Source: Brevibacillus sp. DP1.3A | Lineage (GTDB): Bacteria; Bacillota; Bacilli; Brevibacillales; Brevibacillaceae | Reading direction: 5' to 3' | Assembly (NCBI RefSeq): GCF_013284245.2 | Contig: NZ_CP085876.1 | Location: forward strand, 6,494,501 to 6,558,500 | DNA length: 64,000 bases | In this document: one piece after another, positions 33,441 to 43,041 of the stretch | Numbering within the stretch: position 1 is the stretch's first letter | How the letters are laid out: each line of letters begins with the position of its first letter | The notes under the pieces: generated by a model | The model's input: the letters and a program-made list of their open reading frames with translations, nothing else | Told to the model about the DNA's origin: nothing | Databases searched by the model: none | Program-made: the position numbers and the translations under genes

Positions 33441-36400
33441 ATGAAGAAGATGCGTACTCTCGCTTCTCTTACGCTTGCAGCATCACTCATGCTGAGTGGC
33501 CTTCCTTACAATGCACTGGCAGCGGCGGAGTTTAGCGAACAGGATTGGGAGAAAGTAAACGAATATACCAACGCGGAAGTAGAGCTTGGCTCCGAAATCT
33601 CGAAAATATCCCCCCTGCTGAACACCAGTTCCAGTAAAAACGTCAGTGTCATTATTGAGCTGAACAGCGAGCCTTCGATCACAGCTAAACACGAGGAAGG
33701 TTCAGAATCTTCCGTTAGATCGTTGCGAGCAAAAGTAGAGGAGGAGCAAGAATCTTTCCTCGATGAGGCAAAAGACAACAAGGTCAAACTGAAGGTAAAG
33801 CGCAAGTTTGAGCATGTATTCAACGGTATGGAAGTAACAGTGTCAGCCGACGAATTAGAAGAGCTGGCTGGATTGCCACAGGTGAAACGCATTTATCAAA
33901 ATACGTATTATGAGCTTCCCGAAATTGATGCCGTCAGCGAGAAAGCATCGTCCACTAAATGGGATCAGGCCCCGCTCCAACAAATCGGCGTTCTCGATAT
34001 GTGGAAGGAAGGTCTGACAGGGAAAGGATTGAAGGTCGGCGTCATCGATACGGGTGTCGATTACAAGCACCCTGATCTCAAGGATGCTTATAAAGGCGGA
34101 TATGACTCCTTCGACAATGACAAAGACCCTTATGAACAAGCGCCAATCCCTGTGGAAGAGGACCGCGATGGAAAAGGATATGAAGGCTCCAGCCATGGAA
34201 CCCACGTCTCCGGAACCATCGTAGGACGCGCCAAAAACAGGACCTCAGATGTACAGGTAAAAGGGGTTGCCTACGGTGCAGACCTCTACGTCTACCGCGT
34301 ATTGGGCCGAGGCGGCGGTAGCTCCGCTCAGGTCATCGACGGTATCGAAAAAGCGGTGAAAGACGGCATGGATGTCATTAACCTGTCGCTTGGCTCCGCT
34401 ATGGAGAAGGACTCTGACTCCCCAGATGCCATCGCTGTGAATAACGCGGTGCTGTCTGGTGTGATCACTGTCGTATCGGGTGGGAATTCAGCCGACGATG
34501 AACGCGGCAGACATTTCTACACGGCGGGATCACCTTCTGGAGCGAGGCTACCGATCACAGTTGCAGCGGTAGACTCCCCTACCGTGCAATATGACGGCTC
34601 AGCAACCTCGTCCTTCGGAGCCAATTACGAATTCCCTGTGATGGCATGGCAGGTCAGAAAGGATAACTTCTCCTCCATTATCGGAACCAAAGCGCTGCCA
34701 GTCGTCTATGCCAACCTTGGCTCTCGCAGCGATTTTGAAAAGGCAAATGTAAAAGGCAAAGTCGCTCTCGTTTCCCGTGGTTCTCTCGGTTTCACGGAAA
34801 AAATCGATAACGCCCGAAAAGCTGGTGCTGTCGCTATCGTGGTCTTTAACGGTAACGACGTCGACGGGGATGGCCAAGCTGACCTGGATATCCGTGATCG
34901 CGAAGGATATGTCAACACGATCCTGGGTGACCAGATCGAAGCGATCCCTACCTTTGACATGAAGGGTCTGGAAGGCCGAACACTGGCAAAAGAGCTGTTG
35001 GCTGACCCTGCAAAAGCGAAAACACTGACGTTCACGTTCTCAGGAAACTACCCAAGCACAAATGATCCGGGCGACCGCATCGCCGGATTTAGCTCACGTG
35101 GTCCAATCATGGGCGACGATTACAGCATCAAGCCGAATCTGGCTGCGCCAGGTGTAGCCGTTCTGTCCAGCTATCCATCTTGGAGCAAGCTCATCCCTGA
35201 CGCCAAGTACGACAAGGCATACGCCCGTCTAAACGGTACAAGCATGGCAGCTCCACACGTTTCCGGTCTTGCCCTGCTGTTGAAACAGGCACATCCGGAC
35301 TGGACACCTGCCGATATCAAGGCAGCGCTCGCGAACACTTCAAAACCGTTGTATAGCCCAGACGGCTTACTGTACGATGTCTACTCCCAAGGTGCTGGCC
35401 GCGTAAACGGCCATGCCGCGTCGAAAACACCTGCTGTTCTGACAACAGTAGAGCAGCTCACCATTTTGGGCGAAGATTTTGAACCGAAGACCATTCCGTA
35501 TTATGCGGATAACGTTTCCTTTGGCTTGCTGAAGGCTGGCAGCAATACCGTCACGAAAACGCTCCAGCTGAAAAACCTGTCCAAGAAAGAAGTTTCTTAC
35601 GAAGCAAAAGTGATCATGCATCCGTCCGTCACGACAGATCCGTACAAACCAGGCTCCAAAACGCCAGATGTCGATGATATCGATGTGGAAATCTCCGATG
35701 ATTCCATCGCCGCTAAAAAAGGCGATGCGACCACATTTGAGCTCAACCTGTCCGTTGACTCCGATGCAAAAGACGGCGTGTATGAAGGGGAAGTCCTGCT
35801 GACAGCGAAAGGCAACCCTGACCTGCGCCTGCCGTTTGCTGTACACGTGGGAGACAAGCGTGAGGATACCAACTTCGGTTTCGACAACCTGAAGCTGTCC
35901 GATACGACAATCACGCCTGATGGCGATGGCAATGAGGATTCGTTCACACTCGAAGCCGAGCTGCAAGCCAAAGACGTGAACCAGATCTCTGTTGAAGTAT
36001 GGAACATGGACGATAAATACGTCGGTACGCTCGCATCCGTGTTCAACAATTACGCGCTGATTGCACCAGGCCCTATCACCTTCTCTAATCTCGATGGTAC
36101 TTACTACGATGGTAGCCAAGTAGCGAAGAAACTCGATCCAGGCAAATACAAGCTGAAGCTCGTCGGTCGAAGCGTTGACCAAAGCAAGCCGAAGGGTGAG
36201 CAGATTGTAAAAGAGTACGAAGCTTGGAAATCCTTCATGATTAAGGTGTCTAATAAAAACGCAGTCTTGTCCAAGGTAGTTGAAGAAGCCGAGGAGCAAT
36301 TCGAGTTTGAGGTTGCGAACACCACAGAACTGGATCAACCAGTGCTTTCCCTGCCGGAAGAGAGCGATGAAGTGACTTATCAGGTGACAAAGAGCACTGA

Positions 36401-36554
36401 TGAGGCGTTTATCGACGATGAGGGGATTTTGAAGGAGCTTCCTGCCGAAGGTGAAGAGACAGTTACGCTGTATGTGACGATTACTTCTAAGGAAGATGAG
36501 TCGGTTACGCGGACTGTGAAGGTGGAAGTGACGTTGGAAGCGGTAGTAGAGTAG
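33441..36554 (+). CDS. Secreted subtilisin-like serine protease (S8, Vpr-like)
   Basis: A 1037-residue exported protease. It has a signal peptide (LASLTLAASLMLSGLPYNALAAA), an I9-type propeptide (VSVIIELNSEPSIT to about residue 155), then the S8 domain with catalytic Asp in VGVIDTGVDYKHPDL, His in GSSHGTHVSGTI and Ser in NGTSMAAPHVSGLALL. A PA (protease-associated) domain is inserted between His and Ser (SRGSLGFTEKIDNARKAGAVAIVVFN). The C-terminal 400 residues are Fn3-like/beta domains and an acidic tail. The layout matches Bacillus Vpr, the minor extracellular protease, which degrades peptides and can process exported peptides. Confidence 0.95.
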   Translation: MKKMRTLASLTLAASLMLSGLPYNALAAAEFSEQDWEKVNEYTNAEVELGSEISKISPLLNTSSSKNVSVIIELNSEPSITAKHEEGSESSVRSLRAKVEEEQESFLDEAKDNKVKLKVKRKFEHVFNGMEVTVSADELEELAGLPQVKRIYQNTYYELPEIDAVSEKASSTKWDQAPLQQIGVLDMWKEGLTGKGLKVGVIDTGVDYKHPDLKDAYKGGYDSFDNDKDPYEQAPIPVEEDRDGKGYEGSSHGTHVSGTIVGRAKNRTSDVQVKGVAYGADLYVYRVLGRGGGSSAQVIDGIEKAVKDGMDVINLSLGSAMEKDSDSPDAIAVNNAVLSGVITVVSGGNSADDERGRHFYTAGSPSGARLPITVAAVDSPTVQYDGSATSSFGANYEFPVMAWQVRKDNFSSIIGTKALPVVYANLGSRSDFEKANVKGKVALVSRGSLGFTEKIDNARKAGAVAIVVFNGNDVDGDGQADLDIRDREGYVNTILGDQIEAIPTFDMKGLEGRTLAKELLADPAKAKTLTFTFSGNYPSTNDPGDRIAGFSSRGPIMGDDYSIKPNLAAPGVAVLSSYPSWSKLIPDAKYDKAYARLNGTSMAAPHVSGLALLLKQAHPDWTPADIKAALANTSKPLYSPDGLLYDVYSQGAGRVNGHAASKTPAVLTTVEQLTILGEDFEPKTIPYYADNVSFGLLKAGSNTVTKTLQLKNLSKKEVSYEAKVIMHPSVTTDPYKPGSKTPDVDDIDVEISDDSIAAKKGDATTFELNLSVDSDAKDGVYEGEVLLTAKGNPDLRLPFAVHVGDKREDTNFGFDNLKLSDTTITPDGDGNEDSFTLEAELQAKDVNQISVEVWNMDDKYVGTLASVFNNYALIAPGPITFSNLDGTYYDGSQVAKKLDPGKYKLKLVGRSVDQSKPKGEQIVKEYEAWKSFMIKVSNKNAVLSKVVEEAEEQFEFEVANTTELDQPVLSLPEESDEVTYQVTKSTDEAFIDDEGILKELPAEGEETVTLYVTITSKEDESVTRTVKVEVTLEAVVE

Positions 36555-36580
36555 CGAGATTGAATACTTGAAAAAGAATA

Positions 36581-36615
36581 AAGGCTCCGTCAGGATGTTG
36601 TGACGGAGCCTTTAA
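36581..36615 (+). terminator. Rho-independent terminator
   Basis: AAGGCTCCGTCA pairs perfectly with TGACGGAGCCTT around an 8-nt loop, with TTTAATA after it. It ends the protease gene. Confidence 0.85.
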
Positions 36616-36738
36616 TATACTAATACAAAATCCTAGCTGATCATATTTACCGTTAATTATTGTACGGATTACCAGATGATAGACTGCTCAAGAAGCATAT
36701 GAAAGGTTGATTGATTGGATTATTTGAAATAACAAAAA

Positions 36739-38094
36739 TTAAATAAAGTCAAAGATATTCATTTGCTCAGTTTCATTCTTCTTTTTGTTATCAGGATTTT
36801 TTTTACTTGAAAATATTTTATCTCCATTTAACCTATCATCCATCTCAGAAAGTAATGCTTCCCATGGCCATTTCACTGATAAATGTCTACGGTAAAAAAG
36901 AAGCTGTCTATCAACTGCAGTTATTTCATCATTTGAATCGTTAAATGCAATTACGAGCCCTCTTCCATCTTCATCTACTTGAAGCTCCTCAAGTTTATTT
37001 AAAACTACTCTGAGATTATTTTTTTGAATTCTGGGTTCTCTGTTATGTGCAATTTGATAGATTTCATTCAAATCTAATCCATTAATCAATTTTTCGTCAT
37101 AAGCATCCACAATTATTGCCATAGCATGAGCATATATGCCCGTAGAATCTTTCCTTTTTCTGATTCCAGCTGATACTCTTCTAGCAAATTGTTGGTATGT
37201 TGCATTAAGATCGTCCGCATATTTACTAGCAGCAGACATAAAAAAATCATAATCTTGTATCTCAATACATTCAGTATATCCTTCAAAAACCCTAGCTTTG
37301 TCCAATGTTAACAATAGTAACTTCTGTAATATACCTACGTTACCGAAACAATTGTCTATAATATTAGTTTCTATCTTATTTGTAAATTTAATATTTAATG
37401 CTTTACTTCCTTTTACAATTACTGCTTTTAAATCTTCAGTAGACCAATAAATAGAGAGTTCTACAATTCTACCCGTTAGGTCAGGATTCAAATACGTTAA
37501 TAAATTATTCTGGGACCAAACTCCGATAATAATTACAAAACAACCATAATCCCATAGCGCCTTTAGATCATAGGAAAATTTCTTTCTTTCTTCTGTTGAT
37601 AAGTAATGAAAGTCTTCTATTACCAATCTTCGTTCTGAGAAGATAATTATCTCGGCTATAAATTTTAAATCATTAATATCTTGACCAACAGGTTTTTCTT
37701 TTATTGAATCGCTTTTATCTGACCCAAATGAAGCTTTTAAGCCTAATTTAGATAATATTCCAGCACCAAAACTGGTTTGTGCCTCAATTTGTCCTCTTAA
37801 ATTAGATCCTTTAGACTGCTCGATTGTTAATTTTATTCCCAATTGAGCTAGAGCATCTGTATAAATATCAATAATTGACTTTCCATATCTACATTGTATT
37901 ACTATAGAATTCGGAATATTCTTTTGTCTAAACCATGATTTCCCACATTTCGATTCGCCTCGTAACGCAATATGCGTAGGCCTACCTAAGTATCTTTGAA
38001 CTTCAATGTCTAAGTTTCCTCTATCTATATAAGAATCATTAAGAATTGTATTTGAAAGACCAAATACATCTTGAGTTTTTTTAGGTGTCAACAT
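36739..38094 (-). CDS. AT-rich orphan P-loop ATPase with clamp-binding-like C-terminal tail
   Basis: A 451-residue AAA/STAND-like ATPase. Walker A is GESKCGKSW (residues 46-54), Walker B LVIEDFH (157-163), a sensor-1-like IIIGVWSQNN (188-197) and an Arg finger candidate in LTGRIVEL. A helical/winged-helix-like region follows, then a low-complexity Lys/Asn linker and a last segment EQMNIFDFI. The QMNIF part resembles a beta-clamp-binding pentapeptide (QL-x-LF). The gene is much more AT-rich than its neighbours, stands alone and is flanked by long AT-rich noncoding DNA, which suggests horizontal transfer. A defence or plasmid/phage-related role is possible but unproven. Confidence 0.75.
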   Translation of the reverse strand: MLTPKKTQDVFGLSNTILNDSYIDRGNLDIEVQRYLGRPTHIALRGESKCGKSWFRQKNIPNSIVIQCRYGKSIIDIYTDALAQLGIKLTIEQSKGSNLRGQIEAQTSFGAGILSKLGLKASFGSDKSDSIKEKPVGQDINDLKFIAEIIIFSERRLVIEDFHYLSTEERKKFSYDLKALWDYGCFVIIIGVWSQNNLLTYLNPDLTGRIVELSIYWSTEDLKAVIVKGSKALNIKFTNKIETNIIDNCFGNVGILQKLLLLTLDKARVFEGYTECIEIQDYDFFMSAASKYADDLNATYQQFARRVSAGIRKRKDSTGIYAHAMAIIVDAYDEKLINGLDLNEIYQIAHNREPRIQKNNLRVVLNKLEELQVDEDGRGLVIAFNDSNDEITAVDRQLLFYRRHLSVKWPWEALLSEMDDRLNGDKIFSSKKNPDNKKKNETEQMNIFDFI

Positions 38095-38410
38095 TTATTC
38101 TCCTAATTTCAATTATTTGAATAGTAGTATTATAACATCATAATGGAAAAAATTTGAACTACAGTCATTAACTTTTCATAAATAGAATATACTACTATCA
38201 TGAATTGCTATTGAAAATTAAGACGAATAAGATTGAAACCATTCTTACAAAGCTAATTAAAATACTGGTCCAAATGAATCTTAAAATTTGCAAAAAGTTA
38301 ATACTAACATTAATGTATTGTGCAGAAAATTTTGTAACCTACCTCCCAAAAACCTTTCCCTTACTAATGTAAGACTCATCCTGTCCTCTCTAACTGAGAA
38401 ATCAAAAAAA
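38095..38410. other. AT-rich noncoding stretch
   Basis: Apart from the upstream region of the ATPase gene, this stretch shows no plausible gene. It shares the low GC of the ATPase gene and probably belongs to the same transferred segment. Confidence 0.5.
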
Positions 38411-38442
38411 GAACCTTCAATCCAAAAGCGGATCAAAGGTTC
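38404..38442 (-). terminator. Terminator of mqo
   Basis: GAACCTT/AAGGTTC with an inner ATCC/GGAT stem. On the minus strand seven T follow the stem. It is 87 nt downstream of the mqo stop. Confidence 0.85.
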
Positions 38443-38528
38443 CATGCTTTATTTAACTATCATTGCTTTTTCAATCTCTTCCTCATAGAATCATTTATCC
38501 ACTGATGAAAAAGATTGCCATTAACTAA

Positions 38529-40028
38529 TTAACTATAAGCCAGTTCCTTCTCGCTTAGACCAAGCACCTCGTCTGTCGAACGTTGAAGCTCTTGGAGAAG
38601 CTCTTCGTTTTGCAAGAGTGACACGCCATAAGAAGGAATCATTTCTTTGATTTTCGGTTCCCACTCTGCCATACGTTGTGGGAAGCATTTTTCTAATACC
38701 TCAAGCATAACCTGAACAGCTGTAGAAGCACCCGGAGATGCGCCGAGCAATGCAGCTACGGAGCCATCAGCGGCACTAACCACTTCTGTACCAAATTGAA
38801 GGGTACCTTTTCCTGCTGGTGTATCCTTGATAACTTGCACGCGTTGACCCGCTACCACGATACCCCAATCCTCGCTTTTCGCGTTCGGAATGAACTCCCG
38901 TAGTTCTTCCATCCGCTTTTCATGCGATAACATAACTTGCTCGATCAGGTATTTGGTCAATGCCATTTCTTTTACGCCTGCCGCCAACATCGTAATGACG
39001 TTGTTCGGTTTTACGGAAGTGATCAAATCCATGTTGGAACCTGTTTTTAAGAACTTTGGCGAGAATCCCGCAAAAGGACCAAACAGCAAGGATTTTTTGT
39101 TGTCGATGTATCTGGTATCCAGATGCGGTACCGACATTGGAGGAGCGCCGACCTTTGCTTTACCGTACACTTTTGCATGGTGCTGGTCTGCCACTTCCTG
39201 GTTTTTACAAACCATGAACAATCCGCTTACCGGGAAACCGCCGATATGTTTGGACTCTGGAATACCGGTTTTTTGGAGCAGATGCAAGCTTCCGCCGCCA
39301 CCGCCGATAAAGACGAATTTGGCAATATGGTCTTCGATGTTACCGGTAGCCATATTGTACACTTTCAATTTCCACATGCCGTCGCTCGTACGTTTGATAT
39401 CCTCAACAGCATGGTTGTAGTTAATCGCGACGTCTTTCGTCTTCAGGTAATCAAACAACATACGTGTCAAAGCACCAAAATTGACATCCGTACCAGAGTC
39501 GATTTTGGTTGCAGCTATTGGTTCATTCGATGCGCGGCCTTCCATGATAAGCGGAATCCATTCCTTCAGTTTTTCAGGATCATCGGAGTATTCCATCCCT
39601 TGAAACAGAGGATTGTTTGCCAGCGCTTCAAAACGTTTTTTCAAAAAGCTTACATTCTTTTCGCCTTGCACCATACTCATATGAGGTATTGGCATGATAA
39701 AGTCTTGCGGATTTTGGATGAGATTGTTTTTTACAAGGTAAGCCCAGAATTGTCTGGACAGCTGAAAATGTTCATTGATTTTAATGGCTTTGCTAATATC
39801 TATAGACCCGTCAGCTTTCTCGGATGTATAGTTCAGCTCACAGAGTGCCGCGTGGCCAGTACCCGCATTATTCCATTCGTTAGAGCTTTCTTCGCCTGCT
39901 TTTGCGAGTTTCTCAAAAACTTTGATTTCCAACTCCGGTGCCAATTCTTTCAGTAATGCTCCCAGAGTTGCGCTCATGACACCTGCACCAATCAAAATAA
40001 CGTCTGTTTTTTGCTGTATGGAGCTCAT
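38529..40028 (-). CDS. mqo: Malate:quinone oxidoreductase
   Basis: A 499-residue FAD-dependent, membrane-associated enzyme oxidising malate to oxaloacetate and passing electrons to quinone. It starts QQKTDVILIGAGVMSATLGALLKEL with the FAD motif and has SSNEWNNAGTGHAALCELNYT, GGGGSLHLLQKTGIPES, FPVSGLFMVCKNQEV and LLGASPGASTAVQVMLEVLEKCFP, all diagnostic of Mqo. AAGGAAGGG precedes the ATG. It is a single-gene unit. Confidence 0.97.
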   Translation of the reverse strand: MSSIQQKTDVILIGAGVMSATLGALLKELAPELEIKVFEKLAKAGEESSNEWNNAGTGHAALCELNYTSEKADGSIDISKAIKINEHFQLSRQFWAYLVKNNLIQNPQDFIMPIPHMSMVQGEKNVSFLKKRFEALANNPLFQGMEYSDDPEKLKEWIPLIMEGRASNEPIAATKIDSGTDVNFGALTRMLFDYLKTKDVAINYNHAVEDIKRTSDGMWKLKVYNMATGNIEDHIAKFVFIGGGGGSLHLLQKTGIPESKHIGGFPVSGLFMVCKNQEVADQHHAKVYGKAKVGAPPMSVPHLDTRYIDNKKSLLFGPFAGFSPKFLKTGSNMDLITSVKPNNVITMLAAGVKEMALTKYLIEQVMLSHEKRMEELREFIPNAKSEDWGIVVAGQRVQVIKDTPAGKGTLQFGTEVVSAADGSVAALLGASPGASTAVQVMLEVLEKCFPQRMAEWEPKIKEMIPSYGVSLLQNEELLQELQRSTDEVLGLSEKELAYS

Positions 40029-40377
40029 ATTACCCTTCCTTATCTACTGTTTTTGTAAAAAAGAAGTAGTAGCTCCTTGCCCCGTTGCAAGACGCTACGA
40101 AAACATCTTACCTTTCACAACTATAACTATATCATAGAAATTATTTATTGATTCAATTATCTATTATAATTAGAGGATTAATAACTATTTAATGTTGGTA
40201 AAAAAGGGAGGATTCCGCAAACAGTGCCTGATGAACACGTAAAAACCATTGTCTTATCTCAGTTTCTTGCAGAGGTGAAGGATTTGGTTTGTTATTACCA
40301 GTGAGGCGCTTACCATATAAATTCCGCTGTACTTGTGGTAAAACTTGGTAAAATCTCATATCTAAGGAGAGATGGAG
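40029..40377. other. Intergenic region with a short N-terminal-like ORF
   Basis: The left part is the AT-rich mqo promoter area. A 26-codon GTG ORF (40225-40305, starting PDEHVKTIVLSQFLAEVKD) follows AGGGAGGA. It could be a tiny peptide or the truncated start of a lost gene. No other feature was recognised. Confidence 0.3.
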
Positions 40378-40926
40378 ATGAACACTTTGACCCACCTGAC
40401 AACCAACATTCCGTGGCAGCGTTTGACGACAGCCTATGGAAGAGGGACGGACATTCCGCGGCTTATAGATACCAGGCAATATGAGGAATTGGCCAATCTA
40501 ATCGAGCACCAAAGTACCTTGTGGCAGACGACGCCGTGGGTACTGCGGATACTCTTGCAAGAGCTTGCCAAACAGAAACCAGAGCAGGTCTCTTCGGAGG
40601 AAATTCAGTTATACTCGGCTGTAGCTTCTGCTATAAACGTGGACGAAATGGATTCACAAAATCCGGTTGAGACCATGAATGAGCTATTGGACGAAAAGTA
40701 TTTATGGCCAGAGGACGAGGAAGACGATGAATTATGGTGGGAAGAAGAGGAGCCGCGGGGCTATGAGCAGCAAGCATTTTTCAGCTATTTTTCTTTTAGT
40801 TATTGGCTACTAAAGGATTCCATTCCCGTTTTCACCGCGATTATGGAAGGGAATGATAAGCTCGCTCCTTCTATTCAAGAGCTACTGCTTATGCTTCAGT
40901 CAGAAGGGGATAGTGCTGACGAATAG
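40378..40926 (+). CDS. Conserved-looking hypothetical protein, acidic
   Basis: A 182-residue protein with NIPWQRLTTAYGRGTDIPRL, LANLIEHQSTLWQTTPWVL and a strongly acidic stretch (PEDEEDDELWWEEEEP). I have a sense of similar proteins next to SUKH genes in Bacillales, but no named family. AAGGAG eight nt upstream selects ATG 40378 over the ATG two codons earlier. It is convergent with the DUF4375 gene. Confidence 0.7.
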   Translation: MNTLTHLTTNIPWQRLTTAYGRGTDIPRLIDTRQYEELANLIEHQSTLWQTTPWVLRILLQELAKQKPEQVSSEEIQLYSAVASAINVDEMDSQNPVETMNELLDEKYLWPEDEEDDELWWEEEEPRGYEQQAFFSYFSFSYWLLKDSIPVFTAIMEGNDKLAPSIQELLLMLQSEGDSADE

Positions 40927-40965
40927 GTGTCGGAGTCTCTTTGATAGTACCCCCCCCCCGTCACT

Positions 40966-41412
40966 TTACGATGGGGTGGGTATTCCCAGCTGCTGCGCGT
41001 AATATCGATGTGCAGTTTCTGCAATGCGATCCTGGTCTTCCCAGAAGCTCTGATCGAGCTTATCCAGCCGTTCTGCCTCTTCCTCGGTAAGAAACTGTGG
41101 AATGTCCCAAAGTTGGTTGAGGCGGTTGTCTTCTGATAAATGCTCGATGCAGGCATATCCGGACTGGACGATTTCGATTGCATGGACTGCCCCGATGGCT
41201 TGTAAGGCCCGTACCGCGTAGATATATGCCTCTTCTCCCCAGTTGCAAAAAAACTGCAAGAACCCGCCGTTATACACATCAGCTTCCAACAACCATAAGG
41301 CGGCAATCTCTTGTTCCTGTGAGGTCAGTGTGTTCCAGCCCGAAGCATTCTTTTTCTGCACAAAGGCTGCGGCAAAATCGAACCATACGTCATGGATATC
41401 TATCTTACTCAA
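40966..41412 (-). CDS. DUF4375 (DMP19-like) protein
   Basis: A 148-residue protein with QEIAALWLLEADVYNGGFLQFFCNWGEEAYIYAVRALQAIGA, the NGGF-x-QFF core of the DUF4375/DMP19 family. One Neisseria member acts as a DNA-mimic protein, and others are immunity-like. TTG 41412 is preceded by AAGGGGG at eight nt and gives the most sensible start. A run of ten C lies seven bases after its stop. Confidence 0.78.
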   Translation of the reverse strand: MSKIDIHDVWFDFAAAFVQKKNASGWNTLTSQEQEIAALWLLEADVYNGGFLQFFCNWGEEAYIYAVRALQAIGAVHAIEIVQSGYACIEHLSEDNRLNQLWDIPQFLTEEEAERLDKLDQSFWEDQDRIAETAHRYYAQQLGIPTPS

Positions 41413-41565
41413 CTTGTACGCCCCCTTAATGTTTAACCCATCTAGATCAGCTGTGCACAAACGATACGAAATAAATTAATCTTATATGAATACATAATCA
41501 TTTGGTAGATGGCGGTAGCTTTGCATGGCTGGCATCTAAGAAAAAGAATCATTTAGGAGGTTTCA

Positions 41566-42951
41566 ATGGATCAGGCACTTCTCGAACAATTGGATCGCTG
41601 GCATGAAGAAGACGAACAGCAGCGAATTGTGGACTTGCTGCAAACCGTTCCTGAGGAGGAACGAGACTATGAGGCGGTCAGCCGACTGGGCAGAGCTTAT
41701 AACAACTTGGGGCTTTATGATGAAGCACTTAACCAATTGAAGAAAATTGCTAAAGCAGGTCAACAAGATCCGGTCTGGCACTTTCGGGTAGGTTTTGCCC
41801 TCTATCATTTGAAAAGATATGAAGAAGCGGCACAGGCATTCCGTACCTCTGACAAGTTAGAACCGGGCAATCAGAATACCGAATCATGGTTAAGGTGGAG
41901 CCTGCAAAAAGCGGAGAAGCAGCAAAGACATGAGCTTCGGATGGCAGCCAAAAAGGCAGCGGCTGTTGAGTCTCGTGATTCAGGAGCGGAGGAAGTTCCT
42001 TTTTCTAACATGTCGCTTGATGACTTTTGGGACGACAGCGAGTACGCGAGAAAGTCCTATCTATCCGAGCCACCCACAGATGAACTGATCGCATCGATCG
42101 AGGAAGAGCTCGGATACAAGCTCCCTGCCTCCTATCTCGCACTAATGAAGCATCAGAATGGCGGCATTCCGAAGAACACGTGCTTTCCAACAGAGGACCC
42201 GACTTCTTGGGCGGAGGATCATATTGCCATTACGGGCATTCTAGGCATTGGCCGAGAGAAAAGCTATTCGCTCTGTGGGGATCTCGGCAGTCGATTTATG
42301 ATTGAAGACTGGGGATATCCCGACATCGGGGTCGTCATCTGCGATTGTCCTTCAGCAGGTCATGACGTTGTCATGCTGGATTATCGGGCATGCGGGAGAG
42401 ATGGTGAACCCGAAGTCATTCACGTCGATCAGGAAAGCGATTATGAAATTACTTTCCTGGCTGAAAATTTCGAGGCGTTTATCAGGGGCTTGGTGAGCGA
42501 AGAAGAATACGATACCTCCGAGGAGGACAAGGAAGCGGATCTATACAAAGTAGCCCACGGGAAATTCTCTTCCTTGCTGGAGGAGCTGTGCACGCCAGTA
42601 TCGGAAGTGGAACAAATCGATCAGAAAATACGCAGCATTTGTACACGGATTGTAGAGGAAAAAGGCTTCTTTTCTTTTCATGCGGATGAACTCTCGTATC
42701 TGATGTACGATGTGCAGTTTTGGTTATACACGAAGTCATATCCCGATACCAGTCGCGAACAGTATTTGGCTGTCTATGAGAAAATGATTGCCTTTGGCGG
42801 AGAATTCGGTCAAGGCGGCTATGCTCCGGGCTGGATTAGCGAATGGCTGGACCGTCGCAAGAAAGAAGGGCGGATCATACAGGAAAATGGACACATCCGG
42901 TTTACAGATCAGTTCGCTGCGGAAGTGATTCAACAGCTACGAGAAGCCTAA
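41566..42951 (+). CDS. TPR protein with SUKH (SMI1/KNR4) domain
   Basis: A 461-residue protein with TPR helices at about residues 30-125 (AVSRLGRAYNNLGLYDEALNQLKKI, FRVGFALYHLKRYEEAAQAF), a SUKH domain at 165-300 (LIASIEEELGYKLPASYLALMKHQNGG, DIGVVICDCPSAGHDVVMLDYRACG) and a helical C-terminal part. SUKH domains often neutralise secreted nuclease toxins or bind partners; no toxin gene is adjacent. AGGAGG precedes the ATG. The gene ends in a strong terminator. Confidence 0.88.
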   Translation: MDQALLEQLDRWHEEDEQQRIVDLLQTVPEEERDYEAVSRLGRAYNNLGLYDEALNQLKKIAKAGQQDPVWHFRVGFALYHLKRYEEAAQAFRTSDKLEPGNQNTESWLRWSLQKAEKQQRHELRMAAKKAAAVESRDSGAEEVPFSNMSLDDFWDDSEYARKSYLSEPPTDELIASIEEELGYKLPASYLALMKHQNGGIPKNTCFPTEDPTSWAEDHIAITGILGIGREKSYSLCGDLGSRFMIEDWGYPDIGVVICDCPSAGHDVVMLDYRACGRDGEPEVIHVDQESDYEITFLAENFEAFIRGLVSEEEYDTSEEDKEADLYKVAHGKFSSLLEELCTPVSEVEQIDQKIRSICTRIVEEKGFFSFHADELSYLMYDVQFWLYTKSYPDTSREQYLAVYEKMIAFGGEFGQGGYAPGWISEWLDRRKKEGRIIQENGHIRFTDQFAAEVIQQLREA

Positions 42952-42955
42952 AATA

Positions 42956-42999
42956 CATGCAAGCAACAAAGAGCCCACGTCGTCGCGGGCTCTTCTTTT
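42956..42999 (+). terminator. Terminator, copy 1 of a repeated element
   Basis: AAGAGCCC (42969-42976) pairs with GGGCTCTT (42987-42994), then CTTTTA. The 5' flank CATGCAAGCAACAA plus the left arm is identical to the copy at 54479. Confidence 0.85.
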
Positions 43000-43041
43000 A
43001 TTTCAATCAATTAAGGGCGCATCCCTGAATGCTATGTCGTA

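Noticed and set aside
35367..36338. Long minus-strand reading frame (323 codons) inside the subtilase gene
   Set aside because: It is antisense to the well-supported protease C-terminal domains and lacks a ribosome site; the open frame follows from the codon bias of the real gene.
39123..39956. Plus-strand 277-codon frame inside mqo
   Set aside because: Antisense to clear Mqo motifs, no ribosome site and no recognisable protein features.
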